Shown piece by piece: positions 1 to 8,130 of a DNA stretch of 64,000 nucleotides; position 1 is the stretch's first letter; every line of letters starts with the position of its first letter. The notes under the pieces were generated by a model. It was not told the DNA's origin. It worked only from the letters and a program-made list of their open reading frames with translations, and did no database searches. Source of the DNA: G965267335 sp965267335 (GTDB taxonomy: Bacteria; Bacteroidota; Bacteroidia; Cytophagales; JAAEPT01); contig OZ253953.1 in assembly GCA_965267335.1 (NCBI GenBank), positions 4,154,001 to 4,218,000 of the forward strand, given 5' to 3'. Made by a program: the position numbers and the translations under genes.

Positions 1-1
1 T

Positions 2-610
2 TACGAAAATCAAATCAGAGCAGAGAAACGATTAGCCATCATTGTTCCTCTTGTGCTCATCATCATCTTTCTGATTCTTTATTTCCAATTTAGTTCTATC
101 ACTACTTCTTTGATGGTCTTTGCAGGAATTGCAATGGCATTTAGTGGAGGCTTCATTGTGATATGGCTATATGGTCAGGATTGGTTTTTTGATTTCTCAA
201 TGTTTGATACAAACATGAGAGACCTGTTTCAGATTCACACCATCAATTTAAGTGTGGCAGTTTGGGTCGGTTTTATAGCATTATTTGGAATCGCAACCGA
301 TGATGGAGTACTCATGGGTACTTATCTCGACCAAAGTTTTAAGAACAATAAAACTACGACTGTGACACAAATCCGTGATGCAGTGGTGATAGCAGGTAAA
401 AGAAGGATAAAACCAGCTGTGATGACATCAGCCACCACAATCATAGCTCTACTACCTGTATTAACATCTTCAGGACGTGGTTCAGATATCATGATACCGA
501 TGGCAATTCCCGCATTCGGGGGAATGATAGTAGCATCTATCACTTACTTCATTGTTCCCGTCCTATACAGTATCAGAGAGGAAAGAAAAGTTAAAAAGAC
601 AAAAGCATGA
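2..610 (+). CDS. cusA: CusA/CzcA-type heavy-metal RND efflux pump, C-terminal part (5' end outside window)
   Basis: Inner-membrane, proton-driven RND subunit that exports Cu(I)/Ag(I) through a tripartite CusCBA-type channel. The reading frame is open from base 2, so only the last ~202 residues are present. It starts with the YENQIRAEKRL segment and continues through the last membrane helices. GIATDDGVLMGTYLDQ is a signature of the CusA/CzcA subfamily, and the helix ending PVLYSIREER closes the protein, as is usual in the family. Its stop overlaps the ATG of the next gene (ATGA), so it is translationally coupled to the TolC-family gene. The metal (Cu/Ag rather than Zn/Co/Cd) is inferred from the CopB ATPase and CusB-like adaptor downstream; the methionine relay residues lie outside the window. 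Confidence 0.9.
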   Translation, partial: YENQIRAEKRLAIIVPLVLIIIFLILYFQFSSITTSLMVFAGIAMAFSGGFIVIWLYGQDWFFDFSMFDTNMRDLFQIHTINLSVAVWVGFIALFGIATDDGVLMGTYLDQSFKNNKTTTVTQIRDAVVIAGKRRIKPAVMTSATTIIALLPVLTSSGRGSDIMIPMAIPAFGGMIVASITYFIVPVLYSIREERKVKKTKA

Positions 611-1842
611 AAAATACAATAGTCTATATCATCGGTTGTCTATTGATTTTGCCTTTGGGTTTAAAAGCCCAAAGGCTAAATGATTATTTAAAGATAGCCT
701 CAGAGAATAACCCAAGTTTGAAAGCTTCATTCACTAAGTTTGAAGCTTCATTGACAAGAGTTTCTCAGGTGAATGCATTACCTGACCCTACTTTATCCTT
801 TGGGGTGTTTGTTAGTCCGATTGAAACACGAGTAGGTGCTCAACGGGCGAGGGTATCCATTAGTCAAATGTTTCCTTGGTTCGGTACACTCAAAGCAAAA
901 GAGAGCGTAGCGACCTTACAGGCTGAGGCTAAGTATCAGGAATTCTTGAATGAAAAGAACGAACTCTTTTTTAAAGTGAAGAAGGCGTATTACCCCATCT
1001 ATGAAGTCAATAAACAAATTGCATTGATGGAATCTTACTTAGCTATCCTTATTACATACAAGCAGTTGGCTACAACATCTGTTGCAAATGGTAAAGGAGC
1101 AATGACAGACGTTATTCGGGTGGATATCACGATTGAAGATATGAAGACTGATATCCAACTGATGCGAGATAAGCTAACACCTCTGACCACAACTTTCAAT
1201 CGACTACTGAACAGGTCAGATAGTCTTGAAGTCGTAGTTTCTGATTCTCTTTCTTCATTTGATATCGAAGAGCAATACAGACGAGATAGTTTGCTAACAG
1301 CTAACCCAATGATAAAGGCTATGGAAACACAGATTCAAGCAACTGATGCAATGATTGAAGTAGCACATAAGAAAGGGTTTCCACAATTCGGAGTTGGTCT
1401 CGATTATATGTTTATCAGTGAACGGACTGACATGAGTGTACCTGACAATGGAAAGAATGCCGTTATGCCAATGGTCACCATGAGTGTCCCAATCTTCAGA
1501 GGAAAATATAAAGCCTCTGTGGAAGAAGCAGAACTCATGAAAACATCAATGGAATACAAAAAAGAAAACTTGGAAAACAATCTCTTTTCGTCCTATGAAT
1601 CAACATGGTATGAGTTGGATAAAACACAACAGTTAATTGTTCTCTATAACACTCAAATGAAAAAGACGGAGCAGGTAATCAAACTGCTTTACACAGCTTA
1701 CAGCAACTCAGGAAAAGACTTTGAAGAAGTGTTACGGATGCAACAGCAATTGCTGAAGTACCAAATGGCATTAGTAACAGAAAATACTAAGTTTTTCACT
1801 GCACTGGCTCAATTAGATTACATCACCGCTAAAAACGAATAA
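607..1842 (+). CDS. TolC-family outer-membrane efflux protein (CusC-like)
   Basis: 411 residues, the usual size for an outer-membrane channel of an RND metal pump. Residues 1-21 are a signal peptide ending LKAQ. The mature part is mostly long amphipathic helices with the family features NALPDPTLSFGVF and SISQMFPWFGTLKAKE, the latter typical of TolC proteins paired with CusA/CusB in Bacteroidota. Expected role: trimeric channel that receives Cu/Ag from the pump and adaptor and releases it outside. The ATG overlaps the cusA stop by four bases and the next gene starts two bases after its stop, so it sits in the middle of one operon. Family assignment is firm; the metal is inferred from neighbours. 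Confidence 0.88.
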   Translation: MKNTIVYIIGCLLILPLGLKAQRLNDYLKIASENNPSLKASFTKFEASLTRVSQVNALPDPTLSFGVFVSPIETRVGAQRARVSISQMFPWFGTLKAKESVATLQAEAKYQEFLNEKNELFFKVKKAYYPIYEVNKQIALMESYLAILITYKQLATTSVANGKGAMTDVIRVDITIEDMKTDIQLMRDKLTPLTTTFNRLLNRSDSLEVVVSDSLSSFDIEEQYRRDSLLTANPMIKAMETQIQATDAMIEVAHKKGFPQFGVGLDYMFISERTDMSVPDNGKNAVMPMVTMSVPIFRGKYKASVEEAELMKTSMEYKKENLENNLFSSYESTWYELDKTQQLIVLYNTQMKKTEQVIKLLYTAYSNSGKDFEEVLRMQQQLLKYQMALVTENTKFFTALAQLDYITAKNE

Positions 1843-1844
1843 TC

Positions 1845-2675
1845 ATGAAAAATATACTTATACCTACAGATTTTTCCCCTTGTGCTAAAGTAGCAGAGAA
1901 TATAGGATTAGAAATAGCAAAACTTGCACAGGCTGAAATTCATTTCCTACATATTGTTTCAACTCCAATTGAATGGATAAAGTTACCATTAGAAAGAGAA
2001 GAGCTTTATCCTGAAACAAAGGCAGAAATTGCTAAAGCAAAATCGGAATTAAATAGTCTTGTTAGTAGAGCTACCAAATTGGGGCTAAAATCTAGTCAGT
2101 TTCTCGTTTTTGACAAAAATAGAGAAGAAATAGAACGCCATATAAAGCACCATCATCATGACTTTGTAGTCATGGGGACTCACGGTACAAAAGGTTTCAA
2201 AGAATTAATCGGCTCGAATACACAGAAAGTGATAAGAGCTTCAACCGTACCAACATTAATCGTCAAAGAAAATCAGAATGACTTTAGTGTAAAGAACATA
2301 GTGTTTGCTTCTAATTTTGAGAGTGATGCAATTAACCCATTTTTAGAAGTATCAAAATTTGCAGAATTATTAAAAGCTCAAATTCACCTCTTGTATGTTA
2401 ATATGCCTTTTTCTTTCATAGAAACTGATGAGGCACATGCAAAAATGAGTTCGTTTTTAAGTAAATGTGGGGGTAATTCATGTAGCCTGAATATCTATAA
2501 TGCATTGAATGAAGAAAGAGGAATTGAAAAATTTTCGGAATCAATTAAAGCAGATATAATTGCTTTAACCACTCATGGTAAAACAGGTTTTTCAAAGTTA
2601 TTATCTCCGAGTATTTGTGAAAGTCTTGCCAATCATACAAATACCCCTGTACTCAGCATAAACACAAAGAAATAA
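1845..2675 (+). CDS. Tandem-domain universal stress protein (UspA family)
   Basis: 276 residues forming two Usp domains in tandem (about 1-140 and 148-275). The first opens with MKNILIPTDFSPCAK and carries a nucleotide-binding-type loop MGTHGTKGFKELIGSNTQKV. The second ends with the related but weaker THGKTGFSKLLSPS. Cytoplasmic; Usp proteins bind ATP or act in stress survival, but the exact role here is unknown. The gene lies inside the copper operon: it starts two bases after the TolC gene and its stop shares one base with the CopB ATG (TAATG). That placement suggests co-induction with metal export, perhaps protection during copper stress, which is inference. Confidence 0.9.
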   Translation: MKNILIPTDFSPCAKVAENIGLEIAKLAQAEIHFLHIVSTPIEWIKLPLEREELYPETKAEIAKAKSELNSLVSRATKLGLKSSQFLVFDKNREEIERHIKHHHHDFVVMGTHGTKGFKELIGSNTQKVIRASTVPTLIVKENQNDFSVKNIVFASNFESDAINPFLEVSKFAELLKAQIHLLYVNMPFSFIETDEAHAKMSSFLSKCGGNSCSLNIYNALNEERGIEKFSESIKADIIALTTHGKTGFSKLLSPSICESLANHTNTPVLSINTKK

Positions 2676-4708
2676 TGGAACAACATAATCATACAGAACA
2701 TCAACATGAGACTCATCAACATCATGAGCACCATGACCATAAACATCATAGTCATGAAGGACACAATCATCGTGACCATCATAAAATGATGATTAAAGAT
2801 TTTAAAAAACGATTTATTATCTCGTGTGCCCTCACACTACCAATTCTCTTATTGTCACCTATGATACAAAGTTGGATAGGAGTAGAATGGAGTTTTACCG
2901 GAGATAAGTACATTTTATTCACTTTATCGAGTATCATCTATTTCTATGGGGGGTATCCCTTTCTGAAAGGACTTGTAGATGAGTTGAAAAAGAAATCGGC
3001 AGGGATGATGACGTTGATAGCTATTGCGGTTTCTACTGCCTACCTGTACAGTGTTTCTGTTGTATTTGGATTACAAGGGAAGACCTTCTTTTGGGAACTA
3101 GCCACCCTAATTGATGTCATGCTCATTGGGCATTGGATGGAAATGCGTTCAGTACTCGGTGCGAGTAAAGCATTAGAAGCTCTTGCTGAACTGATGCCTA
3201 ACGAAGCCAATTTAGTTCATGGTGACCATGTGAAGAAAGTCAAGGTGAATGAACTTGAACAAGGAAATATCATACTTGTTAAGCCTGGTGAAAAAGTTCC
3301 TGCCGATGGAGTTATTATTGAAGGTGAAACTGACTTAAATGAGAGTATGCTCACAGGTGAAAGCAAACCTGTGAAAAAATCGGTAGATGATGAAGTTATT
3401 GGCGGGGCTATTAATGGAAGTAATGCCATCAAAGTTGAAGTCAAGAATACAGGAGAGAGTGGGTATCTCTCGAAGGTTATTTCCATGGTGGAATCTGCAC
3501 AGAACCAAAAATCTAAAACCCAACGATTAGCAGATACGGCAGCCAAATGGCTAACAGTAATTGCCCTTGTTATTGGATTCGGAACTTTTGCCGTTTGGCT
3601 CTTTCTAGGTAAAGATTTGACATTTGCTTTGGAACGAATGGTTACGGTAATGGTTATATGCTGTCCTCATGCACTCGGACTAGCAGTTCCGTTAGTAGGA
3701 GCAATTTCTACAAGTGTATCAGCAAAGAACGGACTTCTTATTAGAAATAAAACGGCATTTGAGAATTCTAGGAAAATAACAACCATTGTTTTTGACAAAA
3801 CAGGAACGCTGACAAAAGGCTCACATGAAGTGGTTCGCATAGTTTCTTTAAGTGAAGAGTATGATGAAAAAACACTACTTAAATATGCTACCTCAGTTGA
3901 AAGTTCTTCGGAACACCATATTTCAAAAGGATTGAAAAAGAAAGCCGATGAAGAAAAGTTGGAGATTCCATCATGCCAAAATTTCAATTATGAAGCAGGT
4001 GTTGGTGTTAGCGGAGAAGTGAATGGAAAGAAAGTTCAGGCAGGAGGATTTGTGCTTCTGAAGAATTTGAACATTGAACCGCCCCAAGATGAAAAAGAAG
4101 GTGTTGAGACCAAGGTATTCATCATTATTGATGCCCAATTGATTGGTTACATCACTTTCGCTGACCAAATAAGAGAAAGTTCTTTTGATGCCATTAAAGT
4201 ACTTCAGGACAATCAAATAAAATGCTCATTACTTACAGGGGATAATGAAAAGGTCGCTTCTTCAGTGGCTAAAGAATTGAATCTTGATGACTACATGGCA
4301 GAAGTTTTACCTGACCAAAAACAGCAAAAAATAAAAGAACTTCAGAAACAAGGTGAATTTGTGGCTATGACAGGTGATGGTGTAAATGATGCTCCTGCAT
4401 TAGCTCAATCAGATGTTGGAATTGCAATTGGTTCAGGAACAGATGTGGCGGCAGAAACGGCTGATATCATTCTAGTTGATAGCGACCCGAAAGATATTGC
4501 CAACCTCATTTTATTCGGTAAAGCTACTTATAAAAAGATGGTTCAGAATCTTGTATGGGCTACGGGATATAATGTAATAGCATTACCACTAGCCACAGGG
4601 TTTATTCCTAATCTAATGATTAGCCCCGCTTTTGGGGCAGTCTTAATGAGTGTAAGTACAATCATTTGTGCCGTAAATGCACAGCTACTAAAAAATCAAA
4701 TGAAATAA
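2675..4708 (+). CDS. copB: CopB-type copper-translocating P1B ATPase
   Basis: 677-residue inner-membrane ATPase that pumps copper out of the cytoplasm. The N-terminus (residues 1-38) is a histidine-rich tail in place of a CxxC metal-binding domain, as in the CopB branch. The transmembrane metal site reads C330-P331-H332 (CPH), typical of CopB/P1B-3, whereas CopA enzymes have CPC. Actuator motif TGES is at 227-230, the phosphorylated aspartate is D374 in DKTGT, and the hinge is GDGVNDAP at 567-574. Helices flank these blocks in the expected order and length is normal. The start overlaps the usp stop by one base; cusB follows two bases after the stop. CPH enzymes have been linked to Cu(II) or Cu(I)/Ag(I); which applies here cannot be read from the sequence. 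Confidence 0.93.
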   Translation: MEQHNHTEHQHETHQHHEHHDHKHHSHEGHNHRDHHKMMIKDFKKRFIISCALTLPILLLSPMIQSWIGVEWSFTGDKYILFTLSSIIYFYGGYPFLKGLVDELKKKSAGMMTLIAIAVSTAYLYSVSVVFGLQGKTFFWELATLIDVMLIGHWMEMRSVLGASKALEALAELMPNEANLVHGDHVKKVKVNELEQGNIILVKPGEKVPADGVIIEGETDLNESMLTGESKPVKKSVDDEVIGGAINGSNAIKVEVKNTGESGYLSKVISMVESAQNQKSKTQRLADTAAKWLTVIALVIGFGTFAVWLFLGKDLTFALERMVTVMVICCPHALGLAVPLVGAISTSVSAKNGLLIRNKTAFENSRKITTIVFDKTGTLTKGSHEVVRIVSLSEEYDEKTLLKYATSVESSSEHHISKGLKKKADEEKLEIPSCQNFNYEAGVGVSGEVNGKKVQAGGFVLLKNLNIEPPQDEKEGVETKVFIIIDAQLIGYITFADQIRESSFDAIKVLQDNQIKCSLLTGDNEKVASSVAKELNLDDYMAEVLPDQKQQKIKELQKQGEFVAMTGDGVNDAPALAQSDVGIAIGSGTDVAAETADIILVDSDPKDIANLILFGKATYKKMVQNLVWATGYNVIALPLATGFIPNLMISPAFGAVLMSVSTIICAVNAQLLKNQMK

Positions 4709-4710
4709 AG

Positions 4711-6483
4711 ATGAAAAGCATAAATAAAACAACAATTATCATAGCCTTTACCACTTTAATAGTGGGGCTAGGTTTAGGATGGCTCTTGTTTGGTAGTGCT
4801 TCAGAAAAGCACAATCATGAATCCCACGAGGAGCAGGTTAATACAATTTGGACATGTTCTATGCATCCACAAATACGAAAGAATGAGCCAGGGAAATGCC
4901 CAATTTGTGGAATGGATTTAATTCCTGTAGGTTCTATAGAATTGTTAGTGACAAACCCAATGGAGATCAAAATGTCTCCGACAGCTATGCAACTCGCAAG
5001 TGTACAAACTGCAATAGTGAAAAAAGAAAAGCCTACTAAAACGTTGCGACTGAATGGAAAGGTTCAGGTGAATGAAAGTTTAGTCTCCTCACAGACTAGT
5101 CACATTTCAGGAAGAATTGAAAAGCTTTTGATTAATACAACAGGTGAATATGTTTCCAAAGGACAGGTAATGGCGTACATCTATTCACCTGAACTGGTAA
5201 CTGCTCAGGAAGAACTGTTTGAAGCTGAGAAAATCAAAGACTCACAACCACAACTCTTCAAAGCATCTAAAGAAAAATTCAAAAATTGGAAGCTTACCGA
5301 CAAACAAATTGATGCGATTTTGAATTCAGGGAAGCCTATCGAGAATTTCCCTATCCTATCAGATATCAATGGTGTTGTGATTAACAAGAGAGTGAATCTC
5401 GGTGATTACATCAAAACAGGTACATCTTTATTTGAAGTCGCAGATTTATCTAAGGTTTGGGTGTTATTTGACGTTTATGAAAGTGATATGGAATGGGTGA
5501 AAGTAGGTGATACTATTGAATATACAGTGCAATCTCTTCCTAGTGCTTCATTCGAAGGGAAAATTACCTTCATTGACCCCGTTATTAGCCCCAAGACAAG
5601 AGTTGCCAAGGCTCGGCTTGTCGTGAATAACAAAGCGGATTTAAAACCCGAAATGTTTGTAAGTGGCACATTGAAAAGCAAAATGTTCACAAGTGAAGAA
5701 GTGATTATCGTGCCGAAGTCTGCGGTAATGTGGACAGGGGAAAAATCGGTGGTTTATGTGAAATCAAGTGAAATTGGAGGGATTAATTTCTTGATGCGTG
5801 AAGTATCACTTGGAGCATCTTTGGGAGATAGTTATGTAGTTAATGAAGGGCTTGAAGATGGCGAAGAAATTGCTGTACATGGAACATTCAGTATTGATGC
5901 TTCTGCACAATTGGCAGGTAAACCAAGTATGATGAACCCCGAAGGGGGAGTTGTCATGACGGGGCATAATCATGGAGATGGTAATAATACTGCTAACTCT
6001 ACTCAACATACGAATCATTCTAAAAGCGTTGCTGTAAGTAAAGAAGTTAAACAAGCTCTCTCCCCGTTGTTTGATTCTTACTTAGCTCTGAAGAATGCAC
6101 TCGTAAATGATGATTTTTCAATGGCTCTTAAATCAGCAAAAGAATATCAGGAAGCTTTAAGCAAAATTAACATGTCGATTTTCAAAGGGCAGGCTCATAA
6201 TGTTTGGATGGAACATAGTGTACAGGCGAAAAAGTCAATTGCCTCTATTGTCGATGCCAAAGATATCACCAAGATAAGAAAGCATTTCGTCAATCTTTCT
6301 GAACAAATGGTCATGATTGCTAAAACCTTTCAACCTAGTGCAGAAACGCTATTCATACAACACTGCCCGATGGCAGATGAAGACAATGGAGCAGATTGGT
6401 TGAGTACGGAAAAAGAAATTAAAAACCCATATTTCGGGGCTTCAATGCTGAAGTGCGGGGAAGTAAAAGAAAAAATCAAATAA
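4711..6483 (+). CDS. cusB: CusB-like periplasmic adaptor (membrane fusion protein) with heavy-metal-binding domain
   Basis: 590 residues. I start it at 4711 (MKSINKTTIIIAF), just after the copB stop; an in-frame ATG at 4666 would sit inside copB and add an unlikely N-terminus. Residues ~6-28 form a membrane anchor. Next comes a heavy-metal-binding domain, WTCSMHPQIRKNEPGKCPIC, then GMDLIPV. The HlyD/CusB core follows, with lipoyl-like and beta-barrel domains (SHISGRIEKLLINTTGEYVS, LSKVWVLFDVYESD). After a His-rich linker, the C-terminal ~180 residues resemble DUF3347, common on Bacteroidota CusB proteins, with LFIQHCPMADEDNGADWLS. It links the CusA pump to the TolC channel and may hand over metal. 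Last gene of the operon; order is cusA-tolC-usp-copB-cusB. Confidence 0.9.
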   Translation: MKSINKTTIIIAFTTLIVGLGLGWLLFGSASEKHNHESHEEQVNTIWTCSMHPQIRKNEPGKCPICGMDLIPVGSIELLVTNPMEIKMSPTAMQLASVQTAIVKKEKPTKTLRLNGKVQVNESLVSSQTSHISGRIEKLLINTTGEYVSKGQVMAYIYSPELVTAQEELFEAEKIKDSQPQLFKASKEKFKNWKLTDKQIDAILNSGKPIENFPILSDINGVVINKRVNLGDYIKTGTSLFEVADLSKVWVLFDVYESDMEWVKVGDTIEYTVQSLPSASFEGKITFIDPVISPKTRVAKARLVVNNKADLKPEMFVSGTLKSKMFTSEEVIIVPKSAVMWTGEKSVVYVKSSEIGGINFLMREVSLGASLGDSYVVNEGLEDGEEIAVHGTFSIDASAQLAGKPSMMNPEGGVVMTGHNHGDGNNTANSTQHTNHSKSVAVSKEVKQALSPLFDSYLALKNALVNDDFSMALKSAKEYQEALSKINMSIFKGQAHNVWMEHSVQAKKSIASIVDAKDITKIRKHFVNLSEQMVMIAKTFQPSAETLFIQHCPMADEDNGADWLSTEKEIKNPYFGASMLKCGEVKEKIK

Positions 6484-6569
6484 AAACAGAGCTGAAAACA
6501 AAAAAAAGCCAAACAATTGTTGACTGAGTAATCTCTCTAAAGAGCGAGTTGGAGTGCGAGTTTTGAGCG

Positions 6570-6628
6570 AAAACAGTTTCTCGTGTGGTAGCTCGTTCAC
6601 ACTCGCTACTCACACTCTAAACTGTTTT
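6570..6628. terminator. Long imperfect hairpin between cusB and tRNA-His, likely bidirectional terminator
   Basis: Outer arms AAAACAGTTT (6570-6579) and AAACTGTTTT (6619-6628) are perfect inverted repeats. Inside, GTGTGG-type and GTAGC/GCTAC arms also pair, leaving a loop of about 12 bases. Each outer arm ends in four T on its own strand, so it could stop both the copper operon (+) and the tRNA transcript (-). The T runs are short, so efficiency is uncertain. Confidence 0.5.
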
Positions 6629-6630
6629 GG

Positions 6631-6705
6631 GGAGGAAGATGGGATTCGAACCCACGGCCCCTGGAACCACAAACCAGTGCTCTAACCAACTGAGCTACAT
6701 CCTCC
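6631..6705 (-). tRNA. tRNA-His (anticodon GTG)
   Basis: On the minus strand a full cloverleaf can be drawn: acceptor GAGGATG/CTTCCTC with one T-T mismatch, D-arm GCTC-AGTTGGTTAGA-GAGC, anticodon loop TTGTGGT with GTG at positions 34-36, and T-loop TTCGAAT. An extra G sits at -1 (6705) opposite discriminator C73 (6631), the histidine-specific identity pair. The CCA end is encoded (6628-6630). Its 3' end faces the copper operon, and it lies downstream of the dihydroorotase gene on the same strand. Confidence 0.95.
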
Positions 6706-6725
6706 ATTTCCCTAAAGGGAGTGCG

Positions 6726-6754
6726 AATTTATACAATCGCGGTAATTTTTCAAA
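6726..6754 (-). promoter_or_regulatory. Possible promoter of tRNA-His
   Basis: On the minus strand TTTG (6754-6751) is followed after 17 bases by TATAAATT (6733-6726), about 20 bases before the tRNA 5' end. It fits a -33/-10 layout only loosely, since the second box is not TAnnTTTG. Read-through from the dihydroorotase gene is an alternative. Confidence 0.3.
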
Positions 6755-6772
6755 CGTGAAAGTTTCAAATTT

Positions 6773-8110
6773 TTATCTATCAAATGTTAAGCGCTCTCCT
6801 TTTTTGCTTTCATCGAACACTCCATCCTGATAAGCAAGATGCCCACTCACAATTGTGTGAGTTACCTTAGACTTAAACTCATACCCTTCAAACGGTGACC
6901 AACCGCATTTTGAGAGTACATTGGAACGATCAACTTTCCATGGATTATCTGGGTCGACTATAGTAAGGTCAGCCCAATACCCTTCTCTGATATATCCCCT
7001 CTTTTCAATATCAAAACACTCTGCCACAGCATGACACATCTTTTCAGCAATCTTTTCCATTGTGAAAAGTCCTTTATGGTAATACTCCATCATTGTAACC
7101 AACGCATGTTGCACTAAAGGGCCACCTGACGGAGCATTCCAGTAGTTGCCTGACTTTTCTTCCAATGTGTGCGGAGCATGATCAGTAGCTATTACGTCTA
7201 TTGTGTCGTTGAGTACTGCTTCGATAATCGCAATCTTGTCGGCCTTAGTTTTCACGGCAGGATTCCACTTAATAAAGGCTCCTTTTTCATCATAGTATGA
7301 ATCATCAAACCATAAGTGATGAATGCAAGCTTCTGAAGTAATATTCTTCCTGTTTAGTGGAATCGAATTATCGAATAAAGACAATTCCTTCGCTGTTGAA
7401 ATGTGTAATATATGGAGCCGGGTATCAAATTCCTTGGCCAGAGAAACAGCCATCGAAGAAGACAGGTAACAAGCCTCATGACTGCGAATCTCAGGGTGAT
7501 ATTTGAATGGCATGTCATCCCCATACTTCGCCTTATATTTTTCCATGTTGGCCCTGACGGTTCCTTCATCTTCACAGTGAGTAGCTATTAACATCTCACA
7601 TTCCTCAAATAGCTCTTCAAGAACACTAGTGTCATCTACCAGCATATTACCCGTAGAAGAACCCATGAATACTTTTACACCGCAAACATTAGTGGGATCG
7701 GTTTTCAATACTTCCAGAAGATTGTCATTGGTGGCTCCCATAAAAAAGGAATAATTAGCCAGTGACCGCTCCTGGCCTATAGCGTATTTATCCGCAAGTA
7801 GCTCTTGAGTTACAGCCTGTGGAACCGTATTCGGCATTTCCATAAAACTGGTTATCCCACCGGCTACAGCTGCTTTTGCTTCTGTATAAATTTCTGCTTT
7901 ATGAGTCAAGCCAGGCTCTCTGAAGTGAACCTGATCATCGATAACACCTGGCATGACGAATTTACCCTCGGCATTGATGACAATATCAGCTGGCTTAGAA
8001 GCGAGGTCAAATCCGATTTGATCAATGAGACCATCCTTAATAAGTATGTCACCACTGAATACCTTACCCTCGTTTACTATATTTGCATTAACTATGAGGA
8101 TGGATTTCAT
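6773..8110 (-). CDS. pyrC: Dihydroorotase (type I)
   Basis: 445-residue cytoplasmic metal-dependent amidohydrolase that interconverts N-carbamoyl-aspartate and dihydroorotate in pyrimidine synthesis. Metal and substrate motifs are all visible: GVIDDQVHFREPGLTHKAEI, MEMPNT, KVFMGSSTGNMLV with the candidate carbamylated lysine, THCEDEGTVR, HILHIST, and the catalytic DHAPHTLEEK. I start it at the ATG at 8110 (MKSILIVNANIVNEGK); a TTG three codons upstream (8119) is also possible but has no support. There is no Shine-Dalgarno. Its start is only 20 bases from the divergent helicase start, so the two promoters must reach into the coding ends. tRNA-His follows downstream. Confidence 0.93.
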   Translation of the reverse strand: MKSILIVNANIVNEGKVFSGDILIKDGLIDQIGFDLASKPADIVINAEGKFVMPGVIDDQVHFREPGLTHKAEIYTEAKAAVAGGITSFMEMPNTVPQAVTQELLADKYAIGQERSLANYSFFMGATNDNLLEVLKTDPTNVCGVKVFMGSSTGNMLVDDTSVLEELFEECEMLIATHCEDEGTVRANMEKYKAKYGDDMPFKYHPEIRSHEACYLSSSMAVSLAKEFDTRLHILHISTAKELSLFDNSIPLNRKNITSEACIHHLWFDDSYYDEKGAFIKWNPAVKTKADKIAIIEAVLNDTIDVIATDHAPHTLEEKSGNYWNAPSGGPLVQHALVTMMEYYHKGLFTMEKIAEKMCHAVAECFDIEKRGYIREGYWADLTIVDPDNPWKVDRSNVLSKCGWSPFEGYEFKSKVTHTIVSGHLAYQDGVFDESKKGERLTFDR

Positions 8111-8130
8111 AGCTTGCAAAATTAGTAGAA

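Noticed and set aside
4666..4710. Earlier start for the CusB-like adaptor
   Set aside because: Would overlap copB and place polar residues in front of the membrane anchor; the ATG at 4711 fits better.
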